Assembly: GCA_944989445.1 (NCBI GenBank)
Contig: CALYLW010001399.1
Location: 79,215-143,214 of the forward strand
DNA length: 64,000 bases
Origin: Ampullaceana balthica
Taxonomy: Eukaryota; Mollusca; Gastropoda; Lymnaeidae
Direction of reading: 5' to 3'
Below the pieces are notes generated by a model, which was not told where the DNA came from, made no database searches, and saw only the letters and a program-made list of their open reading frames with translations. The position numbers and the translations under genes are program-made. Below, piece after piece: positions 11,551-23,690 of this stretch (positions within the stretch are counted from its first letter, which is position 1; each line of letters opens with the position of its first letter).

Positions 11551-12087
11551 TTGACAGGTGCATACTGTATATCTGACAGGCTATTATGTTTAACAGTCTT
11601 TATAAGTCTGCTGGTCAGTATATCTGACATGAATGTATGACTGGCAGACTAGTATGTTTGATGGACTAGTACGATTGGCAGACTTGTATGTTTGAAAGGC
11701 TAGTATGTTTGACAGGTTATCAATATCAATATACAGAAATTCCTATGTATGTCCGTTCGTAACGCTACTAATTTTAGAAAGCAGCGCACCTTAAAACAAT
11801 TACTGCACCAAAAAAACTATTTTCAAACGTCCGTATAAAATTGTTCAATATGGAAATGAGATTTAATTTTTCTCTCTTTGTCTCTACCTTTTCTGATTAT
11901 TTAATTATTTATTAATTGAATTTCAGCTGAAATATATTTATTTTGAAAACTTCCTTAATTTTTGACGGGTAACACACTAGTATAGTATGTTTGACATACT
12001 AGTATAATTGACACAGACTTGCATGTTTTACAGACTAGTAATTGTTTGACAGGTTTAAACGTCTGACAGGACCGTATGACCTAAAGT
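11551..12087. repeat. Degenerate minisatellite, about 17-20 bp unit
   Basis: Irregular repetition of words like GACAGGCTAGTATGTTT and GGCAGACTAGTATG, at 11551-11740 and again at 11982-12087. It is interrupted by the Helitron-like insertion and ends at the hAT at 12088. Confidence 0.65.
11741..11980 (+). mobile_element. Short Helitron-like non-autonomous element
   Basis: Starts TCCTATGTATGTCCGTTCG and ends with a hairpin-like TTGACGGG followed by AACACACTAG and then T, matching the Helitron rule of a 5' TC and a 3' CTAG preceded by a small hairpin. The stem is degenerate here (TTAATTTTTGA). No TSD, as expected for Helitrons. The same 3' end with an intact stem occurs at about 20728-20753. The insertion splits a minisatellite. 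Confidence 0.55.
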
Positions 12088-12721
12088 CAGGGGCGGATTA
12101 TACTGCACGGGGCCCCTGGCTGCAATTCAAACTGGGGCCCTATCCAGCCAGCGTCACTTTAAATAAATGATTGCTAGCAGCTAATATAAGACTGTAAATT
12201 GTAAGTAAATGGTCAATTGGTTCCTTGCTCATGCTTTGTCTGTACTACGGGATCGGCCTTTCCAGCAAAAACGATTATTCATGAAAAAACCGAACACGAA
12301 GAAATAACTGTTTGCCGGTATCCTAAAATTGATTGTAAAAAGACAAATTTAAAAAGAAAAAGATTCCACCACTGGGATTAGATCCCGACATCGCTAGCAC
12401 CACAAGCCTACACACTTCCATACGACCAGCGGAGCTTGACGGAAATTCTAAATTTAAAAAAAAATATAAATAATATTCTTTAATATTATTTTCTCTTATT
12501 GAGCCTATCAAATCAGGTTTTTCGATTACTAAGACTATCGGGTCCGAATAGCGATCAGATTAATAGTTAAGATTTTATTAATTTATTTAATTAATATTTT
12601 CAGGGATTCATGCAAACATTTGTCCACCTTTATTATAAAATATACTATGTTTGGGGGTCCCTAAATCATCGGGGGCCCCTGGCTTTAGCCCATTGAGCCC
12701 CCCCCCCTTAATCCGCCATAG
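12088..12721. mobile_element. 634-bp non-autonomous hAT with perfect TSD
   Basis: Begins CAGGGGCGGATTATACTGC and ends TTAATCCGCCATAG; the inner GGCGGATTA is inverted at both ends. The exact 8-bp duplication CCTAAAGT is at 12080-12087 and 12722-12729. Both ends carry GGGGCCCCTGGCT words. No transposase frame; it carries a tRNA-like segment inside. Confidence 0.85.
12364..12435 (-). repeat. tRNA-like (SINE head?) segment inside a hAT
   Basis: On the minus strand TGGTCGTATGG resembles a pol III A box, and GGATCTAATCC, 32 bases later, resembles a B box. The ends TCCGC and GTGGA could pair as an acceptor stem. Divergence from consensus and context argue for a tRNA-derived remnant rather than a functional tRNA gene. 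Confidence 0.35.
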
Positions 12722-12879
12722 CCTAAAGTCCTAGAGATTGGAAATTTGTCTCCACGACCTTGAAAGCCATGCGACTGCTTGCGAGTTGCGACCTACTGCA
12801 CCTGACGTCTGTTCATGTTCTGACTGCATTAACTTAGTGAGGTTGAGCAAGAGCACCCATGAAATTTGATTGTTTAATA

Positions 12880-13059
12880 CATGGGTCTCCAAAATACGGC
12901 CCGCGGGCCAGATGCGGTCCGCGAGGCTCTCTCATCCGGCCCCTTGATACCTTTTAATTTCCAAAAAAATATACTATTTTTACCTGTATTTTACTACAAA
13001 ACTGTGTGTAGTCGACCCCCAAACTGCGGCCCTCCGGCAGAAAAGTTTGGAGACCCCTG
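12880..13059. mobile_element. 180-bp hAT MITE with perfect TSD
   Basis: Begins CATGGGTCTCCAAAATACGG and ends AGTTTGGAGACCCCTG. The exact flanking 8-mer GTTTAATA is at 12872-12879 and 13060-13067. GC-rich arms contain GGCCCGCGGGCC. Non-coding. Confidence 0.85.
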
Positions 13060-13539
13060 GTTTAATACCAATATATAATATAATAATATAATATCAATGT
13101 TTGCATACTTTTTAAAAAAATGAAGTATATAAACCAGTGATTTCAAAAGTGCGTGCTACCGCCGCCTGGTGGACGCTGTAGCAATCAAGGGGGCAGTGAT
13201 CGCTACATGTGCATTTGGGGACGATGAATAACCGTAAGGGGGCGATGAAGAAAGAAGAGATTTCGAAAATTGATATATTCCGCTCAGAACGCTTAATTTA
13301 TCTATTTTTAAAAAAACAACAAAGTACATGGTAATAAAAAGGATAAGGATTTATCTTATTTTTGAACACTAAAAGTAAAAATATCAAACAACCGACATTG
13401 GCAAAACTCTTATCAACCGCAACCACCTAAGATGGCGATGGTTTGCTTGCTCCCTACAATATTTCGTTTTGGGTTGCCAAATCGAGAAAACATACTGTTG
13501 GTGAAGAACTATTTATACCGCGGCTATAAGTGAAGTAAT

Positions 13540-14350
<811 letters not shown>

Positions 14351-14617
14351 ATTATGCTTTACGATTCAATTGAATTCAAATGAATTCAATCTAAAGATGA
14401 GATATCTTACTTGATTGACCTACTTGTTTAAAAAATCTAATGAAAGACATTTTCAGCTAAAAGGTTGCATGTTAAACGGAATTATTGTTTTGTTATTTTA
14501 CGAAATTTCAGTTTAGAGAATTCTCTCATTAATTTAGAAACATGTAAACTAATGAGATAAACAAACTCTCAACCCCAGAAGTCCATGCGTAACAAACAAC
14601 TGGTTAATTGTATTTTT

Positions 14618-15123
14618 AAATCCTTTATATTAACTCGTGGTGTCTGCGGCCGACCGACCGACCGACCTTGCTTGCTTGCTTGTCGCCAAAACTTTTGATC
14701 GATTTTTAACCCACTTGCTCGCAAGATAGCGAGCTGAAATTTTGCAGGCAGTTTCGTACCGATGATAAAAACAATGTATCAAAATTTCAGATCGATCGCA
14801 TGTACCGTAATTAAATTATTGATTTTTTAGATTATTTTATTTATTCCTATGTATCGTGCTATTTTTTGAGATAGAGCGTCGCGGTGCGTATTATATTGAA
14901 CAACCTTTCTGTCGCGCAATAAGGTGCGTATTTTACTGACAACACTTTTTATAAACCTATTCCTGATCGGTGCGCATTATATTAAACATGTTTTACGACA
15001 CAACTGCAATTTTGTATTTTTGGATGGTCTTGCGCTGCGTGTTATAATGAACATTCTTTTAGTTACGTCTCATACGTAAAGGATTTATAGTCAAAAACTT
15101 GGTTTTTTACGGGTTGTTTTTTT
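14618..15123 (+). repeat. Solitary copy of the 0.5 kb satellite unit
   Basis: Single full unit of the 7.76-10.74 kb family, from AAATCCTTTATATTAACTCG to the ATAAGGATTTATAG-like end (GTAAAGGATTTATAGTC), 4 kb away from the array. It resembles copies 1-4 and has CGAC x4 then CTTG x4 in the variable core. It sits alone between unrelated sequences, which suggests transposition of single units. Confidence 0.9.
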
Positions 15124-15512
15124 AGGATACCAAGCCCAGACAAAATAAATCAAACAAAATAATTCCTTAACCCAAAACAATTGTTTCTAACGCAGCTGTT
15201 ACACTACGTTCCAATACACGTCTGAGATGCATTGCTTTGTCCAGAAGTAGAGCAAGTATGCACATTAATCAAGCCACTGTGTATTACCCTTTAAAACTGA
15301 GGCTTTGAAAGGAAACCAATCTACTAAATTGTAAAGCATGAGATGAAAGAATATTGAAACAGATGTTGTTTTGAAATTCCTGGAATGGATGGCGATTTAC
15401 AAATCAATCTACAGCAGAACTGAGGGCATTACAAATAGATTATGAATATAGTACGTCTCTTTTTCTTTAAATGATTGTCATTATTATTTTGTTATAATTG
15501 TTTTGTTGACTA

Positions 15513-16343
15513 CAGCGGCGTAGCGTGTGTAAGTGCCGCCCGGGGCATAACCCAGGTTTGCCGTCCATCCAGCTTTTCCCCCGGAAAATATGTTGATGCT
15601 ATATATAAAAGATAATTTTTATTCGAAAGAAAGAAATAATAAGGGCACTATAAATTCCTATGTTAGCATTAAATTTATGTAGTGAAAATTTCATTGCTTG
15701 AAAAATAATTGAAGTTTTCCGCTTTTCCTAATGGCACAATCTTTATTGTATAAATGTTCTCAGCCAATAGCCAACATAACCATAGAATGGGAAATCTCGG
15801 TGTATTCATGATTCATTGCAATTGGTTTTTTCATTAACTTAATGTTAGATAAGCTTCTTTTGCAGCTATCAGGAATATTCGAAGTAATGATATTATATCA
15901 GGCAGTATAACTACGAGCTTAAATATCTTTTAAAACTTGAATAAATCAACTTTTCTTGAATTAAATAATAATTCTTTTTTTAAATTAAATCATTTTTTTT
16001 TAACCCATGAGGTAAATTAGTCTTTTCTAGACAATTTCAAGTTAGATACTTTGAATTTAAATACCCTAACTTGAAGGCGAAATTTCAAAGTCCAGTAGAT
16101 TAGCTTGTGTACGAAAATCATATATGTTTTTCGAACAAACTATTTTCTTTATCTGCATCTAGTTCGGATACCATTTCGCCAGCATCAACATTGATGGCAT
16201 TAAATGAAAGTGATTTACCAATCTCAAATTTTTATGTTTTTTTAACATTGAAACTTTCGAAATATTTTATTGCCTATGCGCCAATTTTATAATTTTTGAT
16301 AGTTTGTTCCCGGGCACAAAATAACCTTGTAGTTACAACACTG
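15513..16343. mobile_element. Non-autonomous zf-MYM-type hAT, decayed
   Basis: Starts CAGCGGCGTAGCG with CCGCCCGGGGC just inside, and ends CCTTGTAGTTACAACACTG. Interior words (GAAGTTTTCCGCTTTTCCTA) match the reverse complement of 59430-59460 in the complete element 57885-59624. TSD not clear (GTTGACTA / GCGACGGA), so the boundaries are approximate. Confidence 0.6.
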
Positions 16344-16629
16344 GCGACGGAGTCCGAAAGGTGTAACATCTCGTCATGAAGCTCACTGCGGCCCCGCAGT
16401 CTAAAACGAAATTTTGATTTATAGTTATAATATTTATGATTCGTATATTCTTCAAAAGGATAATTGATACAATATACTATTTAATGAAACGATTTGTCGA
16501 CTCAGTTTTGGGTGTTGTTTTTGAAAGTCGTTTATCGGAACGTTCCTCCGCAGTTTCATAAAATGAATTTTTGCGCGCACCTCGATTTTTTTTAAGTCGT
16601 TCCGGTGCATGGACTAGCGGAATGTTCGT

Positions 16630-16931
16630 CCGCCTTGGTCACATCAAAACGCACAACTTTAAATAAAAGTTCCACTGAAATATTTGATTGTTTACAATTT
16701 ATTAATAACATTTTAAATGGCTTCACGCATGTTATGAAAATAGAGTATAGCCTCACATTAAATACAAACTTAAATGACAAAAAAAAGTGATTTGAAACAT
16801 GCTCATTTTCAAATAGGAAATACGGCTTTATTTTTTTTTGGGGGGGGGCAGCTTAGTGTCGTCATGTTTGAGGGGGGGGTCTAATTTTTTGTGACGAGGG
16901 GGGGGGAGTCGGCTAAAATTGCGTGATGCAC
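16630..16931. mobile_element. Partial Harbinger-like MITE (subfamily 2), right part
   Basis: Matches 20101-20370: TTCCACTGAAATATTTG, TTTACAATTTATT, AAAAAAAGTGATTTGAAACA, a poly-T then poly-G run, GTGACGAGGGGGGGG and AAATTGCGTGA. The terminus is mutated. Confidence 0.7.
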
Positions 16932-17062
16932 GCAGGTCGAATTCCAAACAAAGGTCGTATACCAAACAAAGGTCGTATACCAAGAAAATTGTTTCGCGTC
17001 CAAACAGGACGTATACCAAGTTGGACTTATACCAAAGCATACGTATACCAAGGTACCACTGT
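16932..17062. repeat. Short tandem motif AGGTCGTATACCAA
   Basis: Six or so irregular copies of a 14-17 bp motif ending CGTATACCAA, closing with AAGGTACCACTG. Looks like the subterminal repeat of a transposon end. Confidence 0.55.
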
Positions 17063-17170
17063 ACATATATCTTTTGTTTAATTGCTATAAAAAATAATAA
17101 TTCCAGGGGCGCTGAGTAATATTTTTTTCTGGAAAATGGATAGTGGGCCAAATAAGTTTAAGAACCACTG

Positions 17171-17327
17171 GCATAGACTGAGAGCAGATATAAGCAACTT
17201 ATTGAAAAGTGTTTTAAAATAGGAGAATTTTAAACAGTTGTCTATGTTTTACAATAAGACAATAAATTTGCCTATTTCATATTGCGTTAGACAACAATTT
17301 CTAAAACATCGTTCGTCATATAGCTAA
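17171..17327. other. No recognised feature
   Basis: Short AT-rich interval between a hAT 3' end and a MITE. Nothing recognised. Confidence 0.4.
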
Positions 17328-17491
17328 GGGGCCGTCCATAAATGGCGTCACGCACCTAGAGGGGGGAGGGGGGTCCCACTTTTGTGACGATGCGTGACGA
17401 GGGGTGAGGGGTGTTGAAGAAATGTGACGTCACATCAAAAGGGAAAATAAAACTTCCACTGAAATATTTGGTCACTTACAATTTATTTAAT
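17328..17491. mobile_element. Left half of a split Harbinger-like MITE (subfamily 2)
   Basis: Starts GGGGCCGTCCATAAATGGCG after TAA and runs to TTACAATTTATTTAATG, a word repeated at 20102-20118 where the right half begins. The two halves together are about 450 bp and bracket a 2.6 kb insertion. Confidence 0.75.
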
Positions 17492-17520
17492 GATTTTTTT
17501 TTAATTTAAATTTTTTTAAT

Positions 17521-20099
17521 CAGTGCTTCTCAAAGTGCCGGTCGGTAGGCCATCAGACGCCGGTCGGCGTAAGTTATCAAGAAATGAAAATTAAATCTAA
17601 TTATAATCCTTAAGTTTGAGAACCCATGAGAATGTATGAAATTATACCCTGCGTCGTTTGATGTTGACATCAAAGCATTTGTGATGTCACCGGCGCTCCG
17701 TTTGGTTCTTTCACGGCAGTAGTCGGCGAACTTTTTTGCCCGTTACCCCAAAATATACAAGTTTCTGTGTGCGTTACCCCCACCCCCCAGACTCGAATTC
17801 CTGCTCACATGACTCGGGGATTTGGTGAGCGTCGTTAGCCCGCCCCCCCACCCCCGAAAATGCAACTGGTGAGTTTTACAAGAATGACAAGTGTCTAAAA
17901 ATGATCTGAATAGGATTATGTATAGATATTTTAAGTCAAATCGACACGGAATATCCATTTTTTTTTGGGGGGGGGAACCTATTTGATACAATTATAAACG
18001 TTTTAAGTTTGATAGAATTGTTCGATTTGTTTTTGGTCAAACGCCAAGAGTTCCCTTTATACCCCATATGAGATAATTTACCGCTGTTCACAGACCCCTC
18101 GGTTAAACCGCCCGATAGCGGTAGCCATGTATTTTTCATTAGTTTATAAATTCCACAAGAGCATGCAACAATTTAAACATGCCTCGTCCATACAACCAAA
18201 ACCAAAAAATAATAATAATATAAACAAAAAACACAACAAACTCGAGAGCTTCGGAGTAAAAAGTTATGATATTATTGGATATTTTATTGATGTCATAGTA
18301 TGTTTTAGTCTTCAACTTGAAGCATTAATGTATTTCGCGACGCACACGATGACAACCTACTTGCCTGCACACATGTGGGGTTCGTACAGTACTCGCCATA
18401 TTCCTCTTCCAGCGCATACCAAATAATTTTTAGAAAACATGAGATTTGATATCAATGTGGTAATTTTAGATCCAATGCCTTTGATGTGCATATACTTAGC
18501 AGGAAAACTGTCATTTTAAGGTCGAGATCAATTTGAGGAATCGTCCTGTATCTATATATTCTAGGTATATCAACAATAAAATGATCCTTGTAATATCAAT
18601 AGTCAAATTCGCGAGCTTAATCGCGAAGGATAATCACATCAAATGGTTTTTGACATTACGCTGCATTTTTCGTTAGCTGTCTTGCGATGCCTTGGCAACC
18701 AAACAAATTTTTAAAAAAATTTATCCAAAACAAGCCGAATTCATACTTAATCTTATAGGGCTTTAAGCCATGTAGAAGCTCATTTTGCTATCACGTCAGT
18801 ACATGGGGGGCGCCATGAGCAAAATATTGGGTGGGCCAAGTTGGTAACACAAATTTGTTTCATTCGATACCCTTGCCTTAAATAAGACCATGAACCCTGG
18901 GTCTATTCCTATCTCTGTACCCTTCCCTTTTTAATTTTTCCAGACCAATGTCTAACTTCCAAATGGGCGACAGTGTCGTGAGTAAACTTCAATAAATTTG
19001 TGCAGATTGGTAATGAAAAAGCGTATAAAATGATTTATATTATATATTAGTTTTTAGTTGTAGCCGAGTGGTGGCTATAGTTGGAATGTTTTGGTTGATT
19101 ATATCTTGCTATATTGCAGCACACACACAAAACTTGACAGTTTTATTTAATAAGTAGATAACACACAGGTAGTGCGGACAATAGTTGTGAATAGTGTTTA
19201 TTAGAGTAATTTCTATCCTAAGGCTGACACAGTTAAAACACTAAAGTAAATAACTAAATCAGGAAGCACAGTATACAATTTTATAACAGTCCCTAAGCTA
19301 TGCCCTACTCTACCACTAAGTTCGGTACACCTCATCAGGCACTGGATCACTCACTCTCCAGGCGCAGGACTCTCTCTCCCTGGTCTCCCACAGACATCGC
19401 CTTATATTGGAGGAATGTGGGTGACATTGGAGATCGTCCTATGGCTCAAGTCGTAAAAACTCGTTCAATTAATGTTTTTTCCCTGGCCACTATAAAATAC
19501 TGTTGGCATTCCCCGTTCCCTTGTCCCGTCTGGACGCACTGCCCCATGACGTCTCCGACGCTGACCGCAATTGTTGGTACTTAAACTTGAGCTTTTGTTC
19601 GGCGCTAACGCGACCAGCTATCGCCGCATTCAAATGGTCAACCATCCACTCGGCCGGGTGAGGGACTGATGCGATATGGTCAGAGAGTATGGAGGGGGGG
19701 TGGAGAGGGGATGGGGAGGGAGGGGGTAGTGCCCGGTTTCTGTGGCGGACGCGGCCACATAGTGAAATTATTTTAAGGAAAACTGATTTTTTTTTCAAAA
19801 TCGCAATGTTATTTAGTACTAAAAAAATTAACAAACTTATAAAAAAGAAGAGTTGTACATTAAACAGTTGCCATATTGTTGGTTTCAGTTGATTTTTTGG
19901 GTGGGCCAAATACATTGTGGCCCATTAGCTCTAAAAATTGGGTGGGCCATGGCCCACCTGGCCCACCCTGTGGCGCCCCCATGCGTCAGTACATGGAAAA
20001 TCACGTGAAAACGGGTAAAGAATGCACCGGTACCTAGTGAAACGCATACAAAAAAAATTCCTGCCGATCATCTAATACGAAACAGTTTGAGAAGCGCTG
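17521..20099. mobile_element. hAT element splitting a MITE, itself split
   Basis: Begins CAGTGCTTCTCAAAGTGCCG and ends CAGTTTGAGAAGCGCTG; the outer 14 bp are inverted with one mismatch. It lies inside a Harbinger-like MITE, and another hAT (18802-19983) lies inside it. The adjacent 8-mers do not match, and 28 bp of T-rich DNA separates the left MITE edge from the CAG, so the insertion history is not simple. No recognisable transposase. Confidence 0.6.
18802..19983. mobile_element. 1.18 kb non-autonomous hAT with perfect TSD
   Basis: Begins CATGGGGGGCGCCATGAGC and ends CTGTGGCGCCCCCATG, with GGGTGGGCCA / TGGCCCACC inside both ends. The exact 8-bp TSD CGTCAGTA is at 18794-18801 and 19984-19991. 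An open frame on the minus strand (19490-19915) has a Pro-rich segment and KFKYQQLRSASETSW but no family I recognise. Confidence 0.85.
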
Positions 20100-20100
20100 G

Positions 20101-20389
20101 TTTACAATTTATTTAATGCCGTTTTACATAGCTTCACGCGTATTACGATATTACAATGTAGACAAACACTAAATAATACTTAAATATAAAAAAAGTGATT
20201 TGAAACATACTCATTTTCAAATGGAAAATAAGTGTTTTTTTGTGTAAAAAAAAATATATTTTTTTTTGGGGGGGGGGTCCAAAGCTTTGTGACGTATTAT
20301 TGGAGGGGTCTAACTTTTTTTGACGACGCGTGACGTGGGGGGAGGGGGTGAAAAATCGGTCAAAATTGCGTGACGTCATTTATGGCCCC
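20101..20389. mobile_element. Right half of the split Harbinger-like MITE
   Basis: Continues from TTACAATTTATTTAATG to AAAATTGCGTGACGTCATTT and a decayed terminal TATGGCCCC. Contains a T9G10-type tract at 20260-20277. Confidence 0.7.
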
Positions 20390-20724
20390 AAGTCGTATAG
20401 AAACGAAATAACGTGCGTCTCTCTCTTTCTGCATATTTCACGTCTGCTTCTCCACGTGTTCCGTGCCCTCCCAGCCCCCTCCAATTCTGTTGTCTGTGGA
20501 TCCCATGGCAAACAATATCTATTGATGTTGAATGCCAAAACTTACGGTAAGCCTTACAGTGGAAGGCGCAAATAATGTATGAATCAAAGATCTTTCAACA
20601 TAATGTTCTTTCCCTTGGTCCAGGATGCCAAACGAAGGAGCGAATTCCGTGAATCAAATATAAATAAAGCAGTTTTTAAGAAGCAGCCCATGTTTGATGT
20701 GTATGCATTTTAAAAACTTCCGTC
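20390..20724. other. Unassigned; may be the body of a Helitron-like element
   Basis: Lies upstream of the Helitron-type 3' end at 20728-20753. A convincing 5' TC terminus was not found. No coding homology. Confidence 0.35.
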
Positions 20725-20753
20725 ATTTTTGACGGGTGATACACTAGTTAAAA
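20725..20753 (+). mobile_element. Helitron-type 3' terminus
   Basis: A hairpin CCGTCA-ttt-TGACGG followed about ten bases later by CTAG and T, the canonical 3' signature of Helitrons. The same end, with a decayed stem, is at 11950-11981. Confidence 0.6.
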
Positions 20754-21560
20754 AAATAATAATAATAATAAAATTTAAAAAAAAACAGGACTTGAACCCA
20801 CTTCATAGTCTCAAAAAATTGATATTTAAAATAATTAAGGTCTCTTTTCATAAATTTCCATGTTAGTAAATTTTATTTGCCGAGTGGCCAATCCTTGACA
20901 CAATCCAGCATCCCTCCGTTTGCAGCGATTTTTCATTCCTTCACTTTACCCAGCTTTAACGGTGTTCAAGTGCACAAATCTGTGAACCACTGGTTTGAGT
21001 TACCGGACGTTTCAACAGTTGTTGCCCTCAGCCGGCCGGCCGGCGTTTCAAAAAAAGACTAATATTCAAATCATTCCCGCTACTCTCCACGCAGGAATCT
21101 TATACCGCGCTCTCCACGTGGCCAAGTTAGTGCCTCGATCTCGCGCCATGCGCACCGCGGGACGCGCGCGGCAGTCACCACGTGGCCTTTGACAAGGACA
21201 CTTTGGCCGTATGGTGATGTGGACATCTACACCACGTGCCTAACTTCCCACAATCTGTCGCCACTTTAATTTGTTCACTCTTTTATTGCTATTTTTTTTC
21301 TTCTTGGTATAAAAAAAATAATTAATACTAAATTGATCTTTGGTGCTCGGCTGCGGACGACTTTAAATTGAAAAGCCCTACGCTCACAACATAGATATGA
21401 TGTTATGGATTGTTAAGAATAATAAGATTTGATGAGCTGATTTGATGGGTTCAGGAATGATTTAACGAGCAATTACTGGCTCGGTGGTGATATAAAACAA
21501 CAAACACATATTGTGGAAGGGTGGGGGGATGATAAAATCAATATACACGTAGATGAGAGT
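20754..21560. other. No recognised feature
   Basis: A GC-richer patch around 21010-21230 with CACGTGGCC words, otherwise nothing recognised. Small open frames here lack motifs. Confidence 0.4.
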
Positions 21561-21574
21561 ATGAGAAAGGTAAA

Positions 21575-21675
21575 GCGATATAGAGAAAGAGAGAGAGAAA
21601 GAAATAGAGAGAGAGATAGAGAGAAACGTCAAGAGAAAGAACAGAGAGAGAGAGAGATAGAAAGAAATACAAGTG
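21575..21675. repeat. GA-rich microsatellite
   Basis: Impure (GA)n with GATA and GAAA interruptions. The Arg/Glu-rich frame across it is an artefact of the repeat. Confidence 0.85.
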
Positions 21676-21739
21676 TATATAGTGAGAAGTGCTGGATAAA
21701 GAATCCTTCAAGTAATTTAAGAAAAGCACTCTTACTTTA

Positions 21740-22016
21740 GGGGCCGTCCATAAAGTACGTCACGCTATTTTTGACCATTTTTAACTCCCCCCTCACCCCT
21801 GTCACAAACTGTCACAAATCTCGGACCTCCCCCCCCCCTAAAGTACGTCACACACTTCCAAACACATTTTTTTAAATTAACAAAATAATTAAAATTTAAT
21901 ATAAAACACCGTGACGTCACACATGGCCGGACACCCCTCCCCCTGTCACAAACTGTTACACTTTCTTACAACACCCCCCCCCCTTCTGGAGCGTGACGTA
22001 CTTTAAGGACGGCCCC
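21740..22016. mobile_element. Complete Harbinger-like MITE (subfamily 1), TSD TTA
   Basis: 277 bp, from GGGGCCGTCCATAAAGTACG to CGTACTTTAAGGACGGCCCC, flanked by TTA at 21737-21739 and 22017-22019. Long imperfect TIRs (about 100 bp per side) with C-rich tracts and CACAAACTGT words; centre AT-rich with GTGACGTCAC. The TTA duplication and G-starting TIR fit PIF/Harbinger, by family rule rather than by a transposase. Confidence 0.85.
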
Positions 22017-22274
22017 TTAGGCCTACAGATTTCTTCAATGGTAAACCGCTAGTAGGTTTGAGTTTAAAAAGGTTGCAACTCACACATCGACTTTTCTCTA
22101 GGATCGTTCAAGGGTCGCCTTGACTCCTTCTACCCTCCAGGCTCCATACACATTCTCTTGACCTATTTTAAAATACCTGGCCTCCTTTTGAACCAAATTG
22201 TCATTCGCTTTTTTTCTTCTTTTCTTGTCCATCACATTTTACGTTAAAATATATAGTTAAATATATCTGGCCTA
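22017..22274. other. No recognised feature
   Basis: Short interval between a MITE and a minisatellite. Nothing recognised. Confidence 0.4.
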
Positions 22275-22602
22275 AACCGTCTATGTTTTAACAAATTATA
22301 CGTACTCAGGGGCGTCTATATGTTATAACAACAAATTATACGTACTCGGGGGCGTCTATGTCTTAACAAATTATATGTGCTCAGGGGCGTCTATATCTTA
22401 ACAAATTATACGTATTTAATGGCGTCTATATTATGAAAATTATACGTACTCAGGGGCGTCAATGTTTTAACAAATTATACGTACTCAGGGGCGTCAATGT
22501 TTTAACAAATTATACGTACTCAGGGGCGTCTATGTTATAACAAATTATACGTACTCAGGGGCGTCTATGTTTTAACAAATTATACGTTCACTGGGGCGTT
22601 GC
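22275..22602. repeat. Minisatellite, ~35-bp unit, about 9 copies
   Basis: Repeat of ACAAATTATACGTACTCAGG followed by GGCGTCTATGTTTTA. Unit starts at about 22291, 22331, 22366, 22401, 22434, 22470, 22505, 22540 and 22575. Confidence 0.92.
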
Positions 22603-22969
22603 AAGAGATGAACAGTTTAGAAACGGAAAGAAGGGATAGAAGTGACAGTTTTAGAAATAAAAATTTCCACTTCGTGAGTGACCCAATGTGACCGACGTTG
22701 AGGCCAGGGTGTCAGAAAGAGTCTCGTTTGTGTTCCGGAGCGTGTATTGATCGGGCGTTATTTTATTTTTTCACCATTATATATATATTTCCTCCCCCCC
22801 CCCTACAAATCTTAACAACTGCAAAGCAATAGATGGATTTATGTTGATTGCAGAGACGTTCAGTAATTGATCCCGCCAGCGGTCGATATGGAATAAATCA
22901 GTTGCAGTGAAAGGTCAAAGGGTAGATGGCTGTTGTGGTCGCTTTATAGGTCGGGGGGGGGTAATTAAT
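22603..22969. other. No recognised feature
   Basis: Unique-looking sequence with a C-rich run at 22792-22803. Nothing recognised. Confidence 0.4.
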
Positions 22970-23690
22970 CGTGGTCACGTGAAGGATCAAAGTGGGGATT
23001 TGTGCCTTGGTCACGTGAAGGATCAAAGTGGGGATTTGTGCCTTTGTCACTTGATGGATCAAATTTGAGATTTGTGCCTTGGTCACGTGAGGGATCAAAG
23101 TGGGGATTTGTTCCTTGGTCACGTGATGGATCAAATTAGAGATTTGTACCTTTGTCACGTGATGGATCAAAGTGGAGATTTGTGCCTTGGTCACGTGATG
23201 GATCAAAGTGGAGATTTGTGCCATGGTCACGTGATGGATCAAAGTGGGGATTTGTGCCTTGACCACGTGATGGATCAAAGTGGAGATTTTTGCATTGGTC
23301 ACGTGATGGATCAAAGTGGGGATTTGTGCCTTGGTCACGTGATGGATCAAATTAGAGATTTGTACCTTTGTCACGTGATGGATCAAAGTGGAGATTTGTG
23401 CCTTGGTCACGTGATGGATCAAAGTGGAGATTTGTGCCATGGTCACGTAATGGATCAAAGTGGGGATTTGTGCCTTGATCACGTGATGGATCAAAGTGGA
23501 GATTTTTGCATTGGTCACGTGATGGATCAAAGTGGGGATTTGTGCCTTGGTCACGTGATGGATCAAAGTGGAGATATGTGCCGTGGTCACTTGATGGATC
23601 AAATTGGGGATTTGTGCCTTGGTCACGTGGTGGATCAAAGTGGAGATTTATTCCTTGGTCACGTGATGGATCAAAGATACATATCGATTT
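22970..23690. repeat. 36-bp minisatellite with 216-bp higher-order period
   Basis: About 20 units of GGTCACGTGATGGATCAAAG followed by TGGAGATTTGTGCCTT. The palindrome CACGTG is in most units. The variant unit TCAAATTAGAGATTTGTACC occurs at 23131 and 23347, exactly 216 bp (six units) apart, with the same order of neighbouring variants, so a six-unit block was duplicated. Because 36 is a multiple of three both strands stay open (for example a GHVMDQSGDLCL frame); I do not consider this a protein gene. Confidence 0.95.

Noticed and set aside
12364..12435. Functional tRNA gene
   Set aside because: A and B boxes diverge from consensus, stem pairing is weak and it sits inside a hAT; kept only as a tRNA-like segment.
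21513..21740. Arg/Glu-rich protein
   Set aside because: Translation of a GA-rich microsatellite.
22275..22602. CRISPR-like array
   Set aside because: The 35-bp units repeat end to end with no variable spacers.
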